DNA of 64,000 bases, taken from contig NZ_VEBF01000011.1 of assembly GCF_007676705.1 (NCBI RefSeq), forward strand, positions 46,517 through 110,516. Reading direction: 5' to 3'. Below, in pieces: positions 32,617-42,062 of the stretch. Below the pieces are notes generated by a model. That model did not search any database. It was not told where the DNA came from and worked only from the letters and a program-made list of their open reading frames with translations. Position 1 is the stretch's first letter. Every line of letters starts with the position of its first letter. Position numbers and translations under genes: made by a program. Source of the stretch: Paenibacillus xylanexedens. GTDB lineage: Bacteria; Bacillota; Bacilli; Paenibacillales; Paenibacillaceae.

Positions 32617-33051
32617 TTAACGGCAATAACGTTCAAATGCACTTTTGAGATCAGCCGCAATTTCCTCTGCAGAACGGTCTTCCACTTGATGACGCTCGAT
32701 AAAGTGAACGAGTTCTCCGTCTTTCATCAGGGCGATGGACGGTGAAGATGGCGGATACGGTGCAAAGAATTCACGTGCTTTTGCAGTTGCTTCTTTGTCC
32801 TGACCAGCAAATACAGTGTACAGGTGATCCGGTGTGATATCGTTCTGAAGTGCTTGAGACACACCTGGGCGACATTGACCTGCGGCACATCCGCAGACAG
32901 AGTTTATTACGACCAGCGCTGTTCCTTTTGCATCCGGCAGACTTGCTTCCACTTCTTCAGGAGTACGCAACTCCTGAATGCCCAGACGAGTTAGCTCATC
33001 CCGCATGGGTTGAACCATATCTTTCATGTATTGATCAAATGACATCGACAT
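32617..33051 (-). CDS. bacilliredoxin BrxA/BrxB family protein
   Basis: Bacilliredoxins remove bacillithiol from mixed disulfides on oxidised proteins. The 144-residue thioredoxin-fold protein has the CGC active site Cys53-Gly-Cys55 in NSVCGCAAGQCRPGVSQAL and the family segments VVINSVCGC, HLYTVFAGQDKEATAKAREF and PSSPSIALMKDGELVHFIER. AAGGAG precedes the ATG. It supports bacillithiol as the low-molecular thiol of this organism. It stands alone with its own terminator. Confidence 0.94.
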   Translation of the reverse strand: MSMSFDQYMKDMVQPMRDELTRLGIQELRTPEEVEASLPDAKGTALVVINSVCGCAAGQCRPGVSQALQNDITPDHLYTVFAGQDKEATAKAREFFAPYPPSSPSIALMKDGELVHFIERHQVEDRSAEEIAADLKSAFERYCR

Positions 33052-33271
33052 TCGGTTTCACTCCTTATAAATGGTTGTTCTATGATCTCGATAGAATTAA
33101 AGGCGATTAGCTATCCAAACAACGTTACATTCATATCGAATATTATGGATGTAATGATGTGCTATTCCTATTATACATCCATAAGCAATGAAAGCAAGAT
33201 TCAGACAGTGCCTGCAGAAAGGCTTCTTCTAAAATATTATGTCTCATCGTCTGGGAAAATATGCTGATTAC

Positions 33272-34966
33272 CTAACGTTCAAATGCCACTTTGAAGGTAG
33301 TCCCTCGACCTTCCTCTGATTCCACGGTAATGGTTCCATTATGTCGTTCCACAATACTTAAACACATGGATAATCCAAGTCCCGTCCCCTTGGCTTTTGT
33401 CGTGAAAAAGGGCTCGAACAGCTTTTCCTTCTTCACCCTAGGTATACCAGGCCCTGTGTCACGTACACACAGTTCCACTTTGTCATCGACTATCCGCGTC
33501 TCCAGCGTAAGCACGCCCTTCTCATTCATGGCTTCCATCCCGTTACGGGCCAGATTGAGTACCACCTGTTTGATTTCCTTTGGATTGAGGTGCAACTTCG
33601 GTACATTATGGTCCAGCATGAGTTCAATACTCTGACCACGCAGGTTCGCATCGGCCCACAACAATGGACTGAGTTCATGAATGATATCATGCAGCTGGGA
33701 TTCCTCTTTTTCCGCAATCCGATCCTGGGCCAGCGATAGAAAATCATTAATGATACTATTCGCCCGATCCAATTCTTCCAGGACGATCCGGTAATAATGA
33801 TCAAGGGAATCCGGACTCTTCTCCTGCATGAGTTGAAGAAAACCACGTACAACCGCCATAGGATTACGCACCTCATGCGTAATGCTTGCAGCCATCTGCC
33901 CCACCAGACTGAGACGATCCACATTATCCAGTTCACTTCGCAACATCTCAAGCTCCGTGATATCCTGAATAATCAGCATAGCTCCTGTGACCTCTCTTGC
34001 AGGCTCTGTTGAAAAGGCATAGATCGGCACGGTTCGGGACTGAAATACGTGAGCACCGTAACGAACAGTCAATCCATTAATCTCACCATGAACGACAGCT
34101 CTGCGAATGCTATTATCCATCTTGTCCGCCTGACCTTGTTCAACAAATTGACTGGCTGGCCGGCCGATGAGATCAGGCGTGGTGTTACAGGGTAACTGAT
34201 CTCTTGCTGTTTGTTCCATCATCTCATTGACGAACATGACTGTGCCTTCTTTATCTACAGTGGCAATGGAGAGAGGAACCGCATTCAGAATCTGATGAAG
34301 CTTTTCCATCTCGGCTATGTATCGGTGGTGAACTTCCGAGAGATGTTGCTCCAGCCCGTGATAGTGCTTCATCCGTTCCAGCCATAACAGACTCAGACTG
34401 CCCGCAACTATGGCTCCCGTGGTATATCCCAGTGCTGTAAGTACCATATAAGTGGCAGAGTATGTGGAGTCATTCTGAAGGGATGCGATCCACAACAGAC
34501 TCGTTACACCCCTTTCCATTGCAATCAGGGTGATCAGGATCGTCATTTTGCGCGAAGGTGTATTATGCTTGAATCGTTTGGCAGACAACCATACAATAGG
34601 ATAGAGAAGAATGCCCGTATGAAGGAGAAATCCGAACAGATCATAGGAATGCGCGAAAAGGAAATAGAAGAGAATATGTAGTATGGACAGCGTTAAGCCT
34701 ATAACGGACTTACAATACAAAATAACAAGTATTACAGGTACGATGCTTAGTGATATGGGTACAGCCGCTGGACTCCCATGAAACGCGAACATCAAACACA
34801 GTAGCATGCTCGCAACACTCGTCACAGCTAAAACGGTCTGCATCATTCCGGCATGTTCCAACTTGGCCACAGCCCGCTTGGAGAGCCCCAGATGGAATAA
34901 GGGAATCAGGTATACCGCCGACCCCGCCAGCAGTACTTGTAAAAGAATGTCCTTTAACGCAACCAC
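33272..34966 (-). CDS. membrane PAS sensor histidine kinase, KinB-like
   Basis: The 564-residue kinase has six or more N-terminal membrane helices with short loops (for example VYLIPLFHLGLS, VVPVILVILY-like and GFLLHTGILLYPIVWLS). A PAS domain follows (LHQILNAVPLSIATVDKEGT to VTGAMLIIQDITELE), then HisKA with the His in SITHEVRNPMAVVRGFLQLM and HATPase blocks VLNLARNGMEAM, DTGPGIP and KGTGLGLSM. This layout matches sporulation kinases such as KinB that feed the Spo0A phosphorelay. No regulator gene is adjacent, which fits an orphan kinase. I use the GTG at 34966, 8 bases after GGAGGAGGAG; the frame stays open to 35083. Confidence 0.88.
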   Translation of the reverse strand: MVALKDILLQVLLAGSAVYLIPLFHLGLSKRAVAKLEHAGMMQTVLAVTSVASMLLCLMFAFHGSPAAVPISLSIVPVILVILYCKSVIGLTLSILHILFYFLFAHSYDLFGFLLHTGILLYPIVWLSAKRFKHNTPSRKMTILITLIAMERGVTSLLWIASLQNDSTYSATYMVLTALGYTTGAIVAGSLSLLWLERMKHYHGLEQHLSEVHHRYIAEMEKLHQILNAVPLSIATVDKEGTVMFVNEMMEQTARDQLPCNTTPDLIGRPASQFVEQGQADKMDNSIRRAVVHGEINGLTVRYGAHVFQSRTVPIYAFSTEPAREVTGAMLIIQDITELEMLRSELDNVDRLSLVGQMAASITHEVRNPMAVVRGFLQLMQEKSPDSLDHYYRIVLEELDRANSIINDFLSLAQDRIAEKEESQLHDIIHELSPLLWADANLRGQSIELMLDHNVPKLHLNPKEIKQVVLNLARNGMEAMNEKGVLTLETRIVDDKVELCVRDTGPGIPRVKKEKLFEPFFTTKAKGTGLGLSMCLSIVERHNGTITVESEEGRGTTFKVAFER

Positions 34967-35161
34967 AATGCCATCTCCTCCTCCGCCTGCACATTCCCTC
35001 ATGTATTTCTGATTAAAACATAGGCGACAGTATATTACAATATATCCCTTAAGACTCCATAATAGAACTGCTCGTAACTCCATTATATTTCAGAAAAAGC
35101 CAGGAGTAGACATGGTTTACGTAAAACAGACAAAATCAATGAAAAAAGAGGGTAATAACAT

Positions 35162-36430
35162 ATGTATGATGTCATCGTAATTGGTGGTGGATCCGCGGGC
35201 CTGATGGCTTCTGTTGCAGCTGCCGAGCATGGAGCTTCCGTCATTCTGCTGGATAAAGGAGATCAACTGGGTCGTAAACTCGGCATCTCTGGCGGAGGTC
35301 GTTGCAATGTAACTAATGCCAAGGAAACGGATGAACTCATCCGGCATATTCCGGGTAATGGACGCTTTTTATATAGTTCGTTTCAGAATCTGGACAACCA
35401 GGGGATTATGCGTTTCTTCGAGAATCTCGGAATTGCCCTGAAAGAAGAAGACAATGGAAGAATGTTCCCTGTAACCGATAAAGCCAAAACGGTCGTTGAT
35501 GCGCTGGTAGGTAAAATTGTCTCCCTCGGTGTCGAGATTCGCACCAAAGAACCCGTCAAGGAAATTATTCAAAACGGTCAGCAGGTACAGGGTGTTAAAT
35601 TGGTATCAGGTAAAACGATTCTTGGGCGCTCTGTCATTATCGCTACCGGCGGCAAGTCCGTACCCCAAACCGGATCAACCGGAGATGGTTATCCCTGGGC
35701 TGAAGCTGCGGGACACACGATAACGGAGTTATATCCAACCGAAGTGCCTATTGTGTCTGGGGAGAGTTGGATTCAGTCCAAAGAACTGCAAGGTTTATCT
35801 TTGAGGGATATCGCTTTATCTGTAGTGGATGCCAAAGGAAAAACGGTCATCTCCCATCGCGGGGATATGATCTTCACGCATTTTGGAGTGTCTGGACCGG
35901 TTGCATTGCGTTGTAGCCAGTTTATCCGCAAGGTTCAGATGAAGTCTGGAAACCCACAGGTCATGATGAGCATTGATCTGTTCCCGGAGCTGTCAGCAGG
36001 TCTACTAGAAACTCAGGTTCAGCAGGTATTGGAACAAGAATCCCGCAAGGCTGTCAAAAACATTTTGAAAACATGGGTTCCTGAACGCATGATTCCGTTG
36101 ATGATGAAACGCGCCGAGATCAGCGATGACCTTACGTACCACCATTTCCCCAAAGGCATGTTAAGTAACTTATGCGGGCTAATGAAAGCTTTTACTTTCC
36201 GCGCAGACGGAACAAGATCGCTCAAAGAAGCCTTCGTTACTGGGGGAGGAGTCCACTTAAAGGAGATATACCCAAAAACAATGGAATCCAAGCTGTTGCC
36301 TGGACTATTCTTCTGCGGTGAAGTTCTGGATATTCACGGCTACACCGGAGGGTATAATATCACTGCTGCTTTCTCCACGGGATATACGGCTGGCATGCAT
36401 GCGGCTGAATATAGACACGTTACATCCTAA
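35162..36430 (+). CDS. NAD(P)/FAD-dependent oxidoreductase, HI0933/YhiN (BaiN) family
   Basis: A 422-residue flavoprotein with an N-terminal FAD-binding Rossmann motif (YDVIVIGGGSAGLMASVAAA), then the family hallmark LGRKLGISGGGRCNVTN, a second nucleotide motif VIIATGGKSVPQTGSTGDGY and the C-terminal FCGEVLDIHGYTGGYNITAAF that closes on FAD. Members include aminoacetone oxidase-like and bile-acid enzymes, but most have no proven substrate. GAGGG lies before the ATG. It is divergent from the KinB-like kinase gene and followed by a terminator. Confidence 0.92.
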   Translation: MYDVIVIGGGSAGLMASVAAAEHGASVILLDKGDQLGRKLGISGGGRCNVTNAKETDELIRHIPGNGRFLYSSFQNLDNQGIMRFFENLGIALKEEDNGRMFPVTDKAKTVVDALVGKIVSLGVEIRTKEPVKEIIQNGQQVQGVKLVSGKTILGRSVIIATGGKSVPQTGSTGDGYPWAEAAGHTITELYPTEVPIVSGESWIQSKELQGLSLRDIALSVVDAKGKTVISHRGDMIFTHFGVSGPVALRCSQFIRKVQMKSGNPQVMMSIDLFPELSAGLLETQVQQVLEQESRKAVKNILKTWVPERMIPLMMKRAEISDDLTYHHFPKGMLSNLCGLMKAFTFRADGTRSLKEAFVTGGGVHLKEIYPKTMESKLLPGLFFCGEVLDIHGYTGGYNITAAFSTGYTAGMHAAEYRHVTS

Positions 36431-36475
36431 TAGGTATTACACCTTTTAACCCGATAATGAATTAGCTCAGATGCC

Positions 36476-36516
36476 AAAAACCCCGATATCCACTATCTGT
36501 GGAGTATCGGGTTTTT
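36476..36516. terminator. terminator of the BaiN-family gene
   Basis: AAAAACCC-C-GATA pairs with TATC-G-GGTTTTT, with a further inner TCCAC/GTGGA stem. T residues follow on the plus strand, and on the minus strand it also faces the gene ending at 36574. Confidence 0.85.
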
Positions 36517-36573
36517 GGGCATTGTTTCATTTTAGAAAAAACGACTCGAACTGCTCTTGGGCTTGTGATGCTT

Positions 36574-36960
36574 CTATGCTTTGACGCTGCCTGAGAATCC
36601 ATCAGCCGAATCATCGTATGCTGGGTCCTCGCTATAATTATGTGCACCTTGCTCAGCCTGACTCCCCTGGTTTCCACTCGCATATCCCTCATTCCAGTCC
36701 TCATTCACGAGATGAGCCGGAATTGAGATATTCTGAAACTGATCCAGCTCTTCCGTTTGTGAGGAAAATACGGCACTTCCTCCATGAGATTGTACAATCT
36801 CTACGGCTGACTGAGGATCCTGGCGATCTGTAGGAATGTACAATTCCAGCGGGCCAGACTGATAAGGCTTATACCCTAATTCCTCCAACGTTGCCCTTGC
36901 AGCATTCAACGCTGAACCGTCTGAGAAATGCACCTGTAGTTCGCTATTATCCATCATCAT
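36574..36960 (-). CDS. hypothetical protein, 128 aa
   Basis: This acidic soluble protein has a compact first half (ELQVHFSDGSALNAARATLE, LGYKPYQSGPLELYIPTDRQ, AVEIVQSHGGSAVF) that looks like a small alpha/beta domain, and a disordered acidic Gly/Ser/Asn-rich second half (NEGYASGNQGSQAEQGAHNY). The first half recalls the short domain of general-stress proteins that bind by pseudo-repeat, but I cannot name it. AAGGAGG precedes three consecutive ATG codons; the first gives 128 residues. Not in an evident operon. Confidence 0.7.
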   Translation of the reverse strand: MMMDNSELQVHFSDGSALNAARATLEELGYKPYQSGPLELYIPTDRQDPQSAVEIVQSHGGSAVFSSQTEELDQFQNISIPAHLVNEDWNEGYASGNQGSQAEQGAHNYSEDPAYDDSADGFSGSVKA

Positions 36961-37069
36961 CTCTTCCTCCTTGCTACAGCTAATCTCTCATCATTCATAG
37001 ATGAGATTCTTCTTCTATAGCATGGTCAGTTATAGCGCGTCATATGCTCTGAACTACAAAGGAATTCTT

Positions 37070-38317
37070 TTAGGCTCGGGTAAGTCTAACCCATCCGGCA
37101 ATAGATAACACACAAAGTCCGAAGACCACCGCACCTGCGGCTGTCAGAATACCGACGATCCAACCGAGCCAAGCCAATCCCAGCGTGAATCCCATAAGAA
37201 TACCAATGGGGACAAACAACATCTTAACCATCATTGAACCCGCACGATGCAGAGCATCGGAGTCATATGTTATGAGCTGAACATAGTCGGACGTTGCAAA
37301 CACATCCCAGGAGCGATAAAACATCACCGTTAACATGATAATCAATAACGCACACACAATGATATTGACCGGAAAAGGCGGTAAGGCGACTGCTGCAATG
37401 GACAGTCCTCCAAGCTGTAAATACAATTTCATTGTGGCTGAGTTCCGGAAAAACGCCTTGAATGCGATCTCCGCTGTACGATTCGCGATGGAACGATTGC
37501 GTAACAGTTTACGCGGTTTGCGGAAGATAATGGACCGTGTTCGTGGGGCTTTCGGCTTGCTCACCGCTCGGCTTAACATCACAGCTGTCAACTGCAGCCT
37601 GCTTCGCAAATCTTCTCGCACATCGCCTTCAAACGTTCCTTTCATCATAAGCCGCATCTGTCCGACGGTAATCAGAAGAAGCATGATAACCCCGAGACTA
37701 AACATGATTTTCCACGTCTGCCCATGCATCCATGATGTCGCATGAATGGTCATGTACCCTATGCCAATGACGAGAGGAATCATCTGAATCCAGCGTCGCC
37801 ATCCTGTAAGTCGAACCTTTGTCAGATGTAGTGTTATGGCTTGGAATGAAGATACTGCACCGAACCAGACAGCCATAAGTGCAATCTGGAGATTAGACAT
37901 CTCATAGACACGGGACCACAGGGGGGCAGTCAGTGCTGTAATCACGATCATTTTGCCCAGATGTTGCAGACAGGCGCGGTATAGCCCTTGCCTCATCAAC
38001 GTGCGCATCCACAACGGTCTTGATTTCAGAAACAATACATCGGCTTCCTCCACAAATATCAACACACCCCCGGTAAGCATAACGACGTCGATCAGCCCGG
38101 TCAGCACGGGCAACGGTAATCCAGTCGCCCATGCAGGCAGCGGTTTGGTCCACAGACTCGTGTACCATCCAGTCAGATAGAGCAGACCCGGGACAAGCAA
38201 ATATACCCATACCGTCCAATCCACTACGAGTCTGAGATTTTTCATTTGTTCCCTGAAATGTTCTTTGCGTCTTCGCCTGTATAAACGAAGTGGTGTATAA
38301 CGCTGGGAAGTTTCCAT
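37070..38317 (-). CDS. ecsB: ABC transporter permease EcsB
   Basis: EcsB is the membrane partner of EcsA in an exporter-like ABC complex that in Bacillus affects secretion, competence and intramembrane proteolysis. The protein of about 415 residues begins with a basic region (RYTPLRLYRRRRKEHFREQM) and has about eight membrane helices, for example LVPGLLYLTGWYTSLW, PVLTGLIDVVMLTGGVLIFV and TAAGAVVFGLCVLSIAGWVRL at the end. I use the ATG at 38317; a GTG four codons earlier is too close to the purine-rich site. It follows ecsA by 23 bases. Confidence 0.85.
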   Translation of the reverse strand: METSQRYTPLRLYRRRRKEHFREQMKNLRLVVDWTVWVYLLVPGLLYLTGWYTSLWTKPLPAWATGLPLPVLTGLIDVVMLTGGVLIFVEEADVLFLKSRPLWMRTLMRQGLYRACLQHLGKMIVITALTAPLWSRVYEMSNLQIALMAVWFGAVSSFQAITLHLTKVRLTGWRRWIQMIPLVIGIGYMTIHATSWMHGQTWKIMFSLGVIMLLLITVGQMRLMMKGTFEGDVREDLRSRLQLTAVMLSRAVSKPKAPRTRSIIFRKPRKLLRNRSIANRTAEIAFKAFFRNSATMKLYLQLGGLSIAAVALPPFPVNIIVCALLIIMLTVMFYRSWDVFATSDYVQLITYDSDALHRAGSMMVKMLFVPIGILMGFTLGLAWLGWIVGILTAAGAVVFGLCVLSIAGWVRLTRA

Positions 38318-38340
38318 CCTTTCTCTCACCCTCTCTCTAT

Positions 38341-39072
38341 CTAAGACGTCAGTATATCGAAACAGTCAAACAAAGAGGCTTCCGATAATCCCGCTGTTTC
38401 ACGGATCTCATCCAATGTTCCCTCGGCAGCAGACCTGCCCGAAGCAATCAGAATAAATCGGTCGCAGATTCGTTCAGCGGTATCCAGTACATGCGTAGAC
38501 ATGAGTACACCCGCACCACGCCGACGTTCGTCATCGAGTAATTTCAGAAAATCTTTGGTAGCACGCGGATCAAGTCCAATAAACGGCTCGTCCACAATAT
38601 AGATATCCGGCGAAGACAGAAATCCGATCATCAGCATCATTTTCTGCCGCATACCCTTCGAAAAACTGGCTGGAAGATCGTTACGAACGTGGTCCATACC
38701 GAAGCGAACCAACAGTTCCTCCGCTCTGGCGACAAAGGCCTCTTCCTCCATCTCATATGCCGCTGCGGCCAGATCAAGATGTTCCCACAGGGTCATGTAT
38801 TCGTAAAAAACCGGTTGTTCCGGGATATAGGCATAACGTCCCTCTCCCCCAATCGTCACTTCATAGTCAGCATGTTCCAGCAGACCAAGCAGCGTTTTGA
38901 TCGTCGTACTTTTACCCGCACCATTTGGTCCGATAATACCCACCAGCTCTCCTCGCGCCACACTCATTCGAATGTTGCGTATGGTCGACTGTCCGGGTTC
39001 GTAACCTGCCTCTGTAATATGTACATCCAATATGGACTCTTGTATGTTTGTACCTTCATGCTCTATCTTCAT
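38341..39072 (-). CDS. ecsA: ABC transporter ATP-binding protein EcsA
   Basis: The 243-residue ATPase energises the EcsAB complex. It shows Walker A GPNGAGKST in GELVGIIGPNGAGKSTTIKT, a Q-loop region YAYIPEQPVFYEYMTLWEHL, the signature SFSKGMRQKMMLMIGFLSSP, Walker B DIYIVDEPFIGLDPRA and the switch His in STHVLDTAERICDRF. The ATG at 39072 is 8 bases after AGGAG; the frame is open to a GTG at 39081 without a site. It is the first gene of ecsAB. Confidence 0.92.
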   Translation of the reverse strand: MKIEHEGTNIQESILDVHITEAGYEPGQSTIRNIRMSVARGELVGIIGPNGAGKSTTIKTLLGLLEHADYEVTIGGEGRYAYIPEQPVFYEYMTLWEHLDLAAAAYEMEEEAFVARAEELLVRFGMDHVRNDLPASFSKGMRQKMMLMIGFLSSPDIYIVDEPFIGLDPRATKDFLKLLDDERRRGAGVLMSTHVLDTAERICDRFILIASGRSAAEGTLDEIRETAGLSEASLFDCFDILTS

Positions 39073-39265
39073 ATCGAACACTCCTGTTCTCAGTCGGGCT
39101 TGTTAGATCATCTCATTTTATTGTATACGAGTTTTGTGCCGTTTGTTTGATCATTTTGAGCATATTTGAAGGCAATCTCCCATTAATGCTACAGCATTAT
39201 TAGAGTCACTGGTGAAATTAAAGTATTCAGAAGAACGATAGCTCTTGTGTCTTATAAATGCTAAA

Positions 39266-39297
39266 AAGAAGCAGGGGTTCCGGAGCCCCTGCTTCTT
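39266..39297 (-). terminator. terminator of the frameshifted small gene
   Basis: AAGAAGCAGGGG pairs perfectly with CCCCTGCTTCTT, and the minus-strand flank is TTTTTAGC. It lies 24 bases after the stop of the broken small gene at 39321-39499, which suggests that gene was once, or still is, transcribed. Confidence 0.85.
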
Positions 39298-39320
39298 CAT
39301 ATTACAGTGAAAATCTCATA

Positions 39321-39499
39321 TTACCGATTTGTCTCCACCACAGATGTAATTTCACTCTCTGCATCTGCATCCACGTTCAGACCCAGATCCAGTGCACCAC
39401 GATTTTCGCTCGCATAGCTGCTGTTCACGTTACGCTCACGGTCATTCCCGCTATTGTTGCATTCAGATTGAGTCCATTATCATCCTGCTTCTCCTCCAT
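39321..39499 (-). pseudogene. small hypothetical gene with a one-base frameshift
   Basis: From ATG at 39499 the frame reads MEEKQDDNGLNLNAT and then runs into a stop within ten codons. In the next frame a long open stretch without a start continues as NNSGNDRERNVNSSYASENR and ALDLGLNVDADAESEITSVV to TAA at 39321. The two pieces share composition, join at about 39450, and the total length of 179 bases is one short of 60 codons, as a single-base deletion would give. A good terminator follows. I recognise no family; it may be a sequencing error. Confidence 0.55.
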
Positions 39500-39739
39500 T
39501 TTCTTCCGAATTCATAATATGAACTCATTATAAGAGGGCAGGGCTTGACTCAACCTCCTGCCAGAGGCGGAGAAGAAGCGACATCTCAAGGATGATTTTA
39601 CGAGATGATGAATGATCAAATTTTAAATGCTAAAAATGCAGATCTTGTGACATATCGCATGTTTTTCGTAGAAACAGAAGTTTACAATGAGTACATGGCG
39701 ACATCCTGAATCGTCAAACAAACATAACTAACCAACTCA

Positions 39740-39930
39740 TATAAGTTGAAATAATCTTTTACAAGAACAGCATAACGGAGAGGACAGAAAAAACCTGAAA
39801 AAGCGAAGCGTTCACCTTTATCACCGGATTTTACCTTTGAAGAATATTCAAAAAATCTGGGGATAACAGTGATTGGAAGGTTGTTCTGTCCTCGTAGTGG
39901 TAGGTTGTAACTTTATCATTTCAACTTATA
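39740..39930 (+). repeat. foldable intergenic element, copy A (leader of marR)
   Basis: This 191-base copy is bounded by a 13-base inverted repeat, TATAAGTTGAAAT and ATTTCAACTTATA. Inside it GAGGACAGAA (39779) pairs with TTCTGTCCTC (39884-39893), then come AAGCGAAGCGTTC, and TTATCACCGGATTT facing AAATCTGGGGATAA, capped by TTTGAA/TTCAAA. Its core is shared with copies B and C. The inner closing stem ends 64 bases before the marR start codon, in the same orientation as marR. Confidence 0.75.
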
Positions 39931-39957
39931 AAACTAATCTGAAAAGGCGGGATCAGC

Positions 39958-40419
39958 ATGCTGGAATTACAAGAAATCGGAACCGAACGTTCACTTCATC
40001 TGTACCGCACCTTGGCCCAGACATTCAAGAGCGTGAATGAACACGCTGTATCCGGAAGCAAAGTGCATGGCTTCAACCCCACCGCATATGGGGTGCTCGA
40101 AGTGTTATATATGAAAGGAGCTCAGCCGATTCAACAGGTTGGTGCACAGCTTCTGCTGCAAAGCGGAAATGTAACCTATGTGATTGATAAGCTGGAGCAA
40201 AAAGGACTGTTACACCGGAAGCATTGTCCGCAAGACAGACGTATCATTTTTGTGGAACTAACCGAAGAAGGTCAGCGCACCATGGATGATATCTATCCAG
40301 GTTATGCGGTGAAGATCGATCGTGCGGTCAGCGGACTGAGCGAGGAAGACAAGGAACTGTTGTCCGAACTTTTGGGAAGGCTTGCACACAGTGCAGACCG
40401 TTTATCCGCGAGTAGTTAG
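39958..40419 (+). CDS. MarR-family transcriptional regulator
   Basis: This 153-residue regulator has the MarR winged-helix core: FNPTAYGVLEVLYMKGAQPI, then QVGAQLLLQSGNVTYVIDKL (recognition helix) and the wing HRKHCPQDRRIIFVELTEEG, followed by a dimerisation helix. The closest groups are the MhqR/OhrR-type repressors that sense quinones or peroxides; no conserved sensing Cys is evident other than Cys in RKHCPQD on the wing. It converges on a drug-type MFS exporter, and both genes carry a copy of the same leader element. GGCGGG precedes the ATG. Confidence 0.9.
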   Translation: MLELQEIGTERSLHLYRTLAQTFKSVNEHAVSGSKVHGFNPTAYGVLEVLYMKGAQPIQQVGAQLLLQSGNVTYVIDKLEQKGLLHRKHCPQDRRIIFVELTEEGQRTMDDIYPGYAVKIDRAVSGLSEEDKELLSELLGRLAHSADRLSASS

Positions 40420-40445
40420 ACCTTGCAAAATGGAGCAACAAAAAT

Positions 40446-40481
40446 AACCGGATTTGCCTGACAACGGCGAATCCGGTTTTT
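40446..40481. terminator. bidirectional terminator between marR and the MFS exporter gene
   Basis: AACCGGATT-T-GCC pairs with GGC-G-AATCCGGTT, with TTTTT on the plus strand. Confidence 0.85.
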
Positions 40482-40496
40482 CGTATACATCCACTT

Positions 40497-42020
40497 TTAC
40501 TTCGAGCCCTGTGGTTGCGGTGGAGCATCTGCATCTTCGGGTACAATTAAACGTTTGCGTAGAGCAAGCGTCGTTACCCACGAGACCAGTGCAATAACGA
40601 ACATAATCACAAACAGGGAATGCAAGCTTCCTTCCAGCACGCTCCGCAGTAGCGCCCATTTGTCATCCGATAGCGCAGCATCTGTATGCGGTGCAAGCAA
40701 TTCGTTCAGATCACTCTCCGATATTCCCGCCTCAGCCAAATTCTGCTCACTCGATAACGTGGAGATTCGATAGTTCAACCAGGTACCAAAAGCCGCTGCA
40801 CCAATCGTCTGTCCCAACGTACGCATGAACGTGTGCAGTGCAGTAGAGGAACCACGTTCCTTATACCCTACTGAAGACTGCGCAATAATGGTGAAGATGG
40901 TAAAAGCAAACCCGAAACCGAGACCATATATAAAGGTCAGTATAAATAGCACAGCCTGCGGAGATGTCCCGCCCACCATGAACAGTCCACCCGATCCGAT
41001 GGCAATTCCGGTTAATCCAATTAATGCGGTCATACGTGATCCAATTTTCATCAACAGGCGGCCTGCCAACACACTACCAATGAGCCAACCCACTGACATC
41101 GGCGCGAGCAGCAGCCCGGATTCCGTCGCATTACCTCCCCGAACCCCCTGCACCCAGAGCGGCAAATAACTGGTCAAGCCGATCATTAGAGTACTGGTCA
41201 GTAGTCCGGCGATATTCGCCACACGGATGTCCCGAATTCGGAACAAATGTAGTGGAACCATAGGGGCCTGAGCTCTTTTTTCCACCACGAAAAATAAAAT
41301 AATAAACAGAGCGGCGACCACACTCAGCACGACAATTAACGGTGAACTCCAGGCATAATACTGCCCACCCGCCGACAGGACGAACAACAATGCGGTAATA
41401 CCCACCGTGAAGGTCAGTGCACCGACATAATCAATTTTGGCCGTACGCGGAGAGATATCTTCCTTCAAATAACGGAATACAAACCACATCGCAAGCAAAC
41501 CAAATGGCACGTTAAAACCAAAGATCCACTGCCAGCCCAGATTATCAACAAAATAACCGCCAAGCAGCGGTCCAGCCAGAGAGGAAATACCCCACACGGA
41601 GCTAATCCAACCCTGGATTTTACCACGTTCTTCAATAGCGTAGATGTCCCCAATAATCGTAAAGGTAACAGGTACTACCGCACCCGCACCAATCCCCTGA
41701 ATGGCACGAAAAATAATCAACTGCTCCATATTCTGCGAAAGGCAGCACAGGAGTGAACCCAGTAAAAATAAGGCACAGCCAATTAGAAATACAGGCTTTC
41801 GTCCATACAGATCACTGATTTTGCCGAAAATGGGCGTACTCACAGCCATCGTCAGCAGGTATGCGGTGAAAATCCAGCTAAGCAGCTGTACACTCCCCAG
41901 TTCACTGACAATGGTTGGTCCAGCTGGACCAATTACGGTGCCTTCAATCGCTGATAGAAATGTTGCGAGCAGCAAGCCCGTCAAGATGAAACTGCGCTTC
42001 AAACCTCCGGTTGCATTCAC
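40497..42020 (-). CDS. MFS drug exporter, DHA2 family (14 TMS)
   Basis: This 507-residue proton-driven exporter has about 14 membrane helices. It shows the family motifs: motif C-like GISSLAGPLLGGYFVDNLGW, motif A GKISDLYGRKPVFLIG, the first-helix segment LLLATFLSAIEGTVIGPAGP and motif B RAIQGIGAGAVVPV. The group includes EmrB, QacA and Bmr3-type multidrug pumps. The start is GTG at 42020, 5 bases after AGAAGGG. Copy B of the foldable element ends about 60 bases upstream. The converging marR gene may be functionally linked, because both share the leader element. Confidence 0.9.
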   Translation of the reverse strand: MNATGGLKRSFILTGLLLATFLSAIEGTVIGPAGPTIVSELGSVQLLSWIFTAYLLTMAVSTPIFGKISDLYGRKPVFLIGCALFLLGSLLCCLSQNMEQLIIFRAIQGIGAGAVVPVTFTIIGDIYAIEERGKIQGWISSVWGISSLAGPLLGGYFVDNLGWQWIFGFNVPFGLLAMWFVFRYLKEDISPRTAKIDYVGALTFTVGITALLFVLSAGGQYYAWSSPLIVVLSVVAALFIILFFVVEKRAQAPMVPLHLFRIRDIRVANIAGLLTSTLMIGLTSYLPLWVQGVRGGNATESGLLLAPMSVGWLIGSVLAGRLLMKIGSRMTALIGLTGIAIGSGGLFMVGGTSPQAVLFILTFIYGLGFGFAFTIFTIIAQSSVGYKERGSSTALHTFMRTLGQTIGAAAFGTWLNYRISTLSSEQNLAEAGISESDLNELLAPHTDAALSDDKWALLRSVLEGSLHSLFVIMFVIALVSWVTTLALRKRLIVPEDADAPPQPQGSK

Positions 42021-42062
42021 ACAAACCCTTCTCTCTTCGTTTCTCTATATAATTGGTACGTT

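Noticed and set aside
39740..39930. Copy A interpreted as an insertion sequence or MITE with terminal inverted repeats
   Set aside because: Not excluded, but the end sequences differ in every copy, no target duplication is visible, and there is no transposase gene; a structured leader or palindromic repeat fits better.
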